A DNA stretch of 64,000 nt from Janibacter alkaliphilus (lineage in GTDB: Bacteria; Actinomycetota; Actinomycetes; Actinomycetales; Dermatophilaceae): positions 2,976,001 through 3,040,000 of the forward strand of contig NZ_JACBZX010000001.1 in the NCBI RefSeq assembly GCF_013408565.1. Reading direction: 5' to 3'. Of the stretch, positions 63,464 through 64,000 are shown piece after piece. The notes under the pieces are model-generated. The model worked only from the letters and a program-made list of their open reading frames with translations. It ran no database searches and was not told where the DNA came from. The position numbers and the translations under genes were made by a program. Position 1 is the first letter of the stretch; each line of letters starts with the position of its first letter.

Positions 63464-64000
63464 GTGCACCGTGCACGGACGGCGGGCATGGTGCTCGCCC
63501 TGACCGCGACCCTCGTCGCCGCATGCTCGCGCGACGTCGCGGTGGAGCCGACGACACCGACCGGCAGCACCGCCGGGGCGACCTCGACGGCCACGCCGAC
63601 CGGCTCGGGCAGCAACGCCGGGAGCGGATCCAGCACCGCCGACGGAACCTCGAGCACCGTCGGCCCCGCGGACGTCCCGGACACCCTCCGGGTCGGCATC
63701 TCCTTCTCATCCCCCGGCATCGGCGAGCGCAGCAACGGCCGCACCACCGGCCTCGACGCCGATGTGGCCCGCTACGTCGCCCAGGCCATCGGCGCCGACC
63801 AGGTCTCCTTCGTCAACGCGCTGCCGAACCAACGCGAGACGCTGCTGGAGACCGACCAGGTCGACATGGTCGTCTCGTCCTACTCGATGACGCCGGAGCG
63901 GGCGCAGCGGGTGACCTTCGCCGGGCCCTACCTCAACACCGGGCAGGACCTGCTGGTCTCCGAGCGCAGCGCCGTCCGCGGCCCCGAGGACCTGCTCGGC
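63464..64000 (+). CDS. Solute-binding lipoprotein of an ABC transporter (partial)
   Basis: The start of an amino-acid-type substrate-binding protein (SBP_bac_3). The lipobox LVAAC near residue 21 anchors it outside the membrane. A Ser/Thr/Gly-rich linker follows (about 25-62), and then VPDTLRVGISFSSPGIGERSNGRTTGLDADVARYVAQAIGA and MVVSSYSMTPERAQRVTFAGPYLNTGQDLLV, typical of the family's first lobe. GTG 63464 is chosen because AGGGGG lies upstream and it gives a basic n-region. The rest lies past the window. Confidence 0.87.
   Translation, partial: MHRARTAGMVLALTATLVAACSRDVAVEPTTPTGSTAGATSTATPTGSGSNAGSGSSTADGTSSTVGPADVPDTLRVGISFSSPGIGERSNGRTTGLDADVARYVAQAIGADQVSFVNALPNQRETLLETDQVDMVVSSYSMTPERAQRVTFAGPYLNTGQDLLVSERSAVRGPEDLLG

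Overview
The window is 64 kb of very high-GC chromosome from an actinobacterium. The evidence is the his operon with a PriA-type HisA, the glnE-glnA2 pair, the FasR-fabD-fabH-acpP-fabF-accD cluster, a homodimeric pyruvate dehydrogenase E1 (aceE), polyphosphate glucokinase, the actinobacterial families DUF3052 and DUF3145, abundant GTG starts, and many genes with a TANNNT -10 box six to eight bases before the start codon and no ribosome binding site (leaderless mRNAs). The long (475 aa) argG and overall gene order suggest a Micrococcales lineage near Intrasporangiaceae/Ornithinimicrobiaceae, but that placement is an inference.

Layout of the host chromosome. 1-5081 (minus): start of a short-chain dehydrogenase, pheT, pheS, and a secretion-type WXG-like/beta-propeller protein. 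5207-7337 (minus): tsnR-type methyltransferase, rplT, rpmI and infC, with an apparent AUC start for infC and a 260-base leader. 7695-13574 (minus): a tightly overlapping his operon hisD-hisC-hisB-orf-hisH-priA-sseB. 13627-17939: glnE and glnA2. 18025-20385: a secreted M6 metalloprotease. 20532-28298: panB, a methyltransferase, map, ppgK, an MBL-fold hydrolase, an APC transporter, the RNase P RNA (rnpB) and an RNB exoribonuclease. 28390-35655: yaaA, an array of six CCCGGG-centred palindromes, metZ, a rhodanese, a membrane protein, RNase H fused to a degraded phosphatase domain, a DUF164 protein, nif3, tRNA-Val, a YnfA protein, a peroxiredoxin and DUF3052. 35652-46169: two PH-domain membrane proteins, aceE, two secreted hypotheticals, a glycerophosphodiester phosphodiesterase, argG and fasR. 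46225-51542 is the fatty-acid synthesis operon. 51543-53901 holds palindromes and repeats, DUF3145, two small membrane proteins and tRNA(CAT).

The main accessory feature is an 8.56-kb integrated element at about 54205-62770, inserted between a small conserved gene (53985-54206) and a secreted-protein gene (62774-63250). A large serine integrase lies just inside the left end. The two junctions share only ATAT. Joining the halves rebuilds a palindromic attB (CGCATATGCG) and an attP with CAACC/GGTTG arms around CGATATCG. Inside, in order, are the integrase, two small genes (one HTH), iteron-like repeats, a plasmid replication initiator combining a Rep_2-type HUH endonuclease with a P-loop helicase domain (the architecture of CRESS-DNA Rep proteins), mobC, a relaxase gene broken by a frameshift and an amber codon, mobB, and a divergent mercury-resistance module (merT-like, merA, merR) whose operator sits in a 20-bp promoter spacer. 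It looks like an integrated mobilizable plasmid carrying mercury resistance whose conjugative mobilization function has decayed.

The right end (63464-64000) begins an ABC-transporter solute-binding lipoprotein that runs out of the window.
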